From Chloroflexota bacterium (GTDB taxonomy: Bacteria; Chloroflexota; Anaerolineae; B4-G1; SLSP01): a stretch of 6,971 bases of DNA. Within the stretch, counting starts at the first letter, position 1. Each line of letters begins with the position of its first letter. The DNA lies in assembly GCA_012798275.1 (NCBI GenBank), contig JAAZNO010000384.1, positions 1 through 6,971 of the forward strand. Reading direction: 5' to 3'. Shown piece by piece: positions 5,303 to 6,971 of the stretch. The notes below the pieces were generated by a model, which did no database searches, was not told the DNA's origin, and was given only the letters and a program-made list of their open reading frames with translations. The position numbers and the translations under genes were made by a program.

Positions 5303-6712
5303 ATGCCTGACACACCTGTTGCTGCGGTTTTGCTCGCTGCCGGCGGTTCTTCTCGCTTTGGACAGCCCAAACAGCTCCTGGAATGGGACGGCCGCCCGCT
5401 GATCGCGCATCTCGCCGACGTGGCCTGGGCCGCCGGACTCAGCCCCATCCTCGTTGTCCTCGGCGCGGGGGCGGAGCGCATCGCGCCGGCGTTGGCGGGC
5501 CGATCGGTGCAGCTGCTGCAGAATTATCGCTGGGAGCACGGCATGGGCTCGAGTGTGAGCCTGGCAGTCTCCGCGCTGATGGGGAGTCCGGCGGCGATCT
5601 TTTTGCAGGTGGATCAGCCCTTCATCACCGCCGGGCTGCTGCGCGCGCTGGTGACGACATGGCGGAATGCCTCGCCGCATCGTGGCATCGTCGTCCCCGC
5701 ATGGGAAGGTCGCCCCGGCAGTCCGGTGCTCTTCGAGCGCACGTTCTTTCCCGAGCTGGCGCAATTGCCGGCGGATGTCGGCGGGCGGGCGCTCTTTGGC
5801 GCTCACGCGGAGCAGCTGCTGTTTTACCCCGTGGAAGATCCCCTGCTGCTCGCTGACGCTGACACGCCAGCCGAGTTTGCCCGCCTGCAGGCGGCGCGCC
5901 GCGATCCCCTGGCCTTGCTGCGGCCCATCCGCGCCGTGATTTCCGATATGGATGGCGTGCTGTGGCGGGGCATGAGTCCCCTGCCAGGATTGCAGGACTT
6001 CTTCGCTTTTCTGGAAGAGCGCGCTTTGAAGTACATGCTGGTCACCAACAACGCCAATCAATCCGTGACGCAGTATGTGGAAAAGCTGGCGCGCCTGGGC
6101 GTCGTCACGGCCCCGGAGCATGTGCTGAATTCTGCTGAAGCGGCGGGCGACTACCTGCTGCAACAGGCAGCGCCGGGGACGCGCGTCTATGTCGTGGGGG
6201 GACCGGGACTGCGGGAGGCATTAGCGCGCCGCGGCTTCGTCCTCACCGCGGGGGAGGCGGCCGATTTCGTGGTCGTGGGTTGGAATCCCGCCTTCACCTG
6301 GGAGGACATGGCCCAAGCTACCCTTCTCATCCGGGGCGGCGCGCGCTTCATTGGCACCAATCCCGATCGTTCTTTTCCCCTTGAGCGGGGCCTGGTGCCG
6401 GGGGCTGGCGCGCAGCTGGCCCTGCTCGAGGCGGCCACGGACGTGCGCCCGCTCGTGATGGGGAAGCCGGAGCCGGTGTTGTACGAGCAATCCATGGCGC
6501 GGATGGGAGTTTCCCCCGCAGAGACGCTCGTCATCGGCGACCGGCTCGACACGGACATTCTCGGCGGTTTACGCCTGGGCCTGCCGACGGCGATGGTGCT
6601 TTCGGGCATCCACAGCCTGGAGGACGTGCGCCGCTCGTTCGTCCATCCCGACCTGATTTTCGACGACCTGGCGGCGTTGACGGCTGCCTGGCGCGCGCTG
6701 GACGAACCCTGA
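5303..6712 (+). CDS. Fusion of MocA/MobA-like nucleotidyltransferase with HAD-IIA (NagD-type) phosphatase
   Basis: Residues 1 to about 200 form an NTP-transferase of the MocA/PucB type. It has LLAAGGSSRFGQPK (10-23) as nucleotide-binding loop, NYRWEHGMGSS, metal-binding Asp104 in VDQP, PAWEGRPGSPVLF (132-144) and DADTPAEF (185-192). In that family the product is CTP:molybdopterin cytidylyltransferase or a xanthine dehydrogenase accessory protein, but substrates vary. Residues about 207-469 form a complete HAD phosphatase with a C2 cap of the NagD class: DMDGVLW (Asp215, Asp217), LVTNN with Thr248, Lys388 in MGKPEP, and GDRLDTDI with Asp413 and Asp418. GTNPDRSFP and the PGAGA stretch are typical of the IIA class. 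Both halves keep their catalytic residues, and a linker of only about 10-15 residues joins them. AAGGAG at 5291-5296, six bases before the ATG, supports the start. It is the second gene after gntR. A joint activity, activation of a phosphorylated compound plus dephosphorylation of a related one, is inference. A frameshift-free read-through supports a true single chain. Confidence 0.88.
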   Translation: MPDTPVAAVLLAAGGSSRFGQPKQLLEWDGRPLIAHLADVAWAAGLSPILVVLGAGAERIAPALAGRSVQLLQNYRWEHGMGSSVSLAVSALMGSPAAIFLQVDQPFITAGLLRALVTTWRNASPHRGIVVPAWEGRPGSPVLFERTFFPELAQLPADVGGRALFGAHAEQLLFYPVEDPLLLADADTPAEFARLQAARRDPLALLRPIRAVISDMDGVLWRGMSPLPGLQDFFAFLEERALKYMLVTNNANQSVTQYVEKLARLGVVTAPEHVLNSAEAAGDYLLQQAAPGTRVYVVGGPGLREALARRGFVLTAGEAADFVVVGWNPAFTWEDMAQATLLIRGGARFIGTNPDRSFPLERGLVPGAGAQLALLEAATDVRPLVMGKPEPVLYEQSMARMGVSPAETLVIGDRLDTDILGGLRLGLPTAMVLSGIHSLEDVRRSFVHPDLIFDDLAALTAAWRALDEP

Positions 6713-6743
6713 GCGGCGTTATCCCTTGCGCCGGATTAAGGAT

Positions 6744-6766
6744 GCGGCCTTACGCAGCAGGGCCGC
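6744..6766. other. Hairpin between the fusion gene and rlmN
   Basis: GCGGCC (6744-6749) and GGCCGC (6761-6766) form a six-pair GC stem with an 11-base loop. A competing stem, TAAGG (6737-6741) with CCTTA (6748-6752), overlaps its left arm. No T tract follows on the plus strand and none on the minus strand, so it is unlikely to be an efficient intrinsic terminator. rlmN may be reached by read-through from the gntR operon. Confidence 0.4.
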
Positions 6767-6812
6767 GAAAACCAATCCAGCCGCAAAGAACTCCAAAAAT
6801 ACAAAGCCCTTT

Positions 6813-6817
6813 GGGAG
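6813..6817 (+). promoter_or_regulatory. Candidate ribosome binding site for rlmN
   Basis: GGGAG is the only Shine-Dalgarno-like sequence near the gene. It is seven bases before the GTG at 6825, 13 before the GTG at 6831 and 22 before the ATG at 6840. By spacing it favours a GTG start inside the hexamer array over the ATG that the family alignment would suggest. Confidence 0.5.
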
Positions 6818-6818
6818 C

Positions 6819-6839
6819 GTGAATGTGAATGTGAATGTG
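6819..6839 (+). repeat. Short tandem repeat (GTGAAT)3-GTG abutting the rlmN ATG
   Basis: Three exact GTGAAT units (6819-6824, 6825-6830, 6831-6836) plus a partial GTG (6837-6839) run directly into ATG at 6840. The unit is six bases and the array is in frame with rlmN, so it offers four GTG codons as alternative starts, encoding Val-Asn repeats. Gain or loss of a unit would keep the frame but change distances from the ribosome binding site. Confidence 0.85.
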
Positions 6840-6971
6840 ATGGAAAAGCCTGACCTTTATGATTGGGATTTGCCCACGCTGGAAGCGCACCTGGCGGCAT
6901 GGGGACAGCCGGCCTATCGCGCCCGGCAGATTTGGGACTGGCTGTATCGGCAGCTCGTGACCGATTTCGAC
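6840..6971 (+). CDS. rlmN: Dual-specificity rRNA/tRNA adenine-C2 methyltransferase RlmN, N-terminal fragment
   Basis: RlmN is a cytoplasmic radical-SAM enzyme that methylates C2 of adenine 2503 in 23S rRNA and, in some bacteria, A37 of tRNAs. The 44 residues visible, starting MEKPDLYDWDLPTLEAHL and continuing to GQPAYRARQIWDWLY and VTDFD, match the conserved N-terminal helical domain of the family, whose hallmark is G-x-P-x-[YF]-R-A-x-Q-I-W-x-W-[LI]-Y. The catalytic CxxxCxxC motif and the two later cysteines lie beyond the right edge and cannot be checked. The ATG at 6840 gives the usual N-terminus, but the best-spaced ribosome binding site points to a GTG at 6825, which would add five residues. 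The same frame is open further upstream without recognisable homology. It lies 127 bases after the fusion gene and may be co-transcribed. Confidence 0.93.
   Translation, partial: MEKPDLYDWDLPTLEAHLAAWGQPAYRARQIWDWLYRQLVTDFD

Noticed and set aside
4916..6163. 415-codon minus-strand reading frame across gntR and the fusion gene
   Set aside because: It covers parts of two well-supported genes, its composition is that of an antisense shadow, and it shows no conserved domain.
6737..6766. Intrinsic terminator after the fusion gene
   Set aside because: Two competing GC stems can form, but neither is followed by a T tract on either strand, in clear contrast to the strong terminator at 4137-4170.

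Overview
The window is GC-rich bacterial DNA with five protein genes: three complete and two cut by the window edges. The leading-edge gene points left and all others point right. GC content, the form of the pyruvate:ferredoxin oxidoreductase, the MocA-like/HAD-IIA fusion, the RlmN N-terminus and the intergenic repeats built on an ATTCGTG-type word would fit an anaerobic or facultative Chloroflexota (Anaerolineae-like) bacterium. That assignment is an inference from style, not a measured match.

Layout. At 1-50 (minus strand) are the first 16 codons of a leftward gene with a good ribosome binding site, possibly a MoeA-type molybdopterin molybdotransferase. The divergent gap 51-557 holds two copies of a structured intergenic repeat (63-201 and 252-378), a pair of hairpins between them, an extended -10 promoter (458-485) and a long, almost perfect palindrome (504-531) just downstream of the predicted transcription start. 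At 558-4112 is a complete single-chain pyruvate:ferredoxin oxidoreductase (1184 aa), closed by a textbook intrinsic terminator (4137-4170). The gap 4113-4543 carries a third repeat copy (4281-4380), a strong sigma-70-like promoter (4422-4450) and a palindrome centred on its -10 box (4432-4463). At 4544-5278 is a GntR/HutC-type regulator with a UTRA ligand domain. Twenty-four bases later is an unusual two-domain enzyme (5303-6712), a MocA/MobA-like nucleotidyltransferase fused to a NagD-type HAD-IIA phosphatase. After a 127-base gap containing a short repeat array, the first 44 codons of rlmN (23S rRNA/tRNA adenine-C2 methyltransferase) run off the right edge.

How it fits together. The oxidoreductase is a monocistronic central-metabolism unit: pyruvate + CoA to acetyl-CoA + CO2 with reduction of ferredoxin. 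It has its own promoter, a probable operator or leader hairpin, and a terminator. The GntR regulator and the fusion enzyme form a likely two-gene operon, possibly autoregulated through the palindrome over the gntR promoter. rlmN may be read through from it, because no convincing terminator lies between them. The TGAAC/GTTCA half-site occurs in palindromes at both promoters, which raises the untested possibility of a common regulator.

The points most worth following are the domain fusion, the three-copy repeat whose sequence differences largely preserve predicted stems, the two promoter palindromes, and a hexanucleotide array that places alternative in-frame GTG codons in front of the rlmN ATG. 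No phage, transposase, CRISPR or toxin-antitoxin genes are visible.
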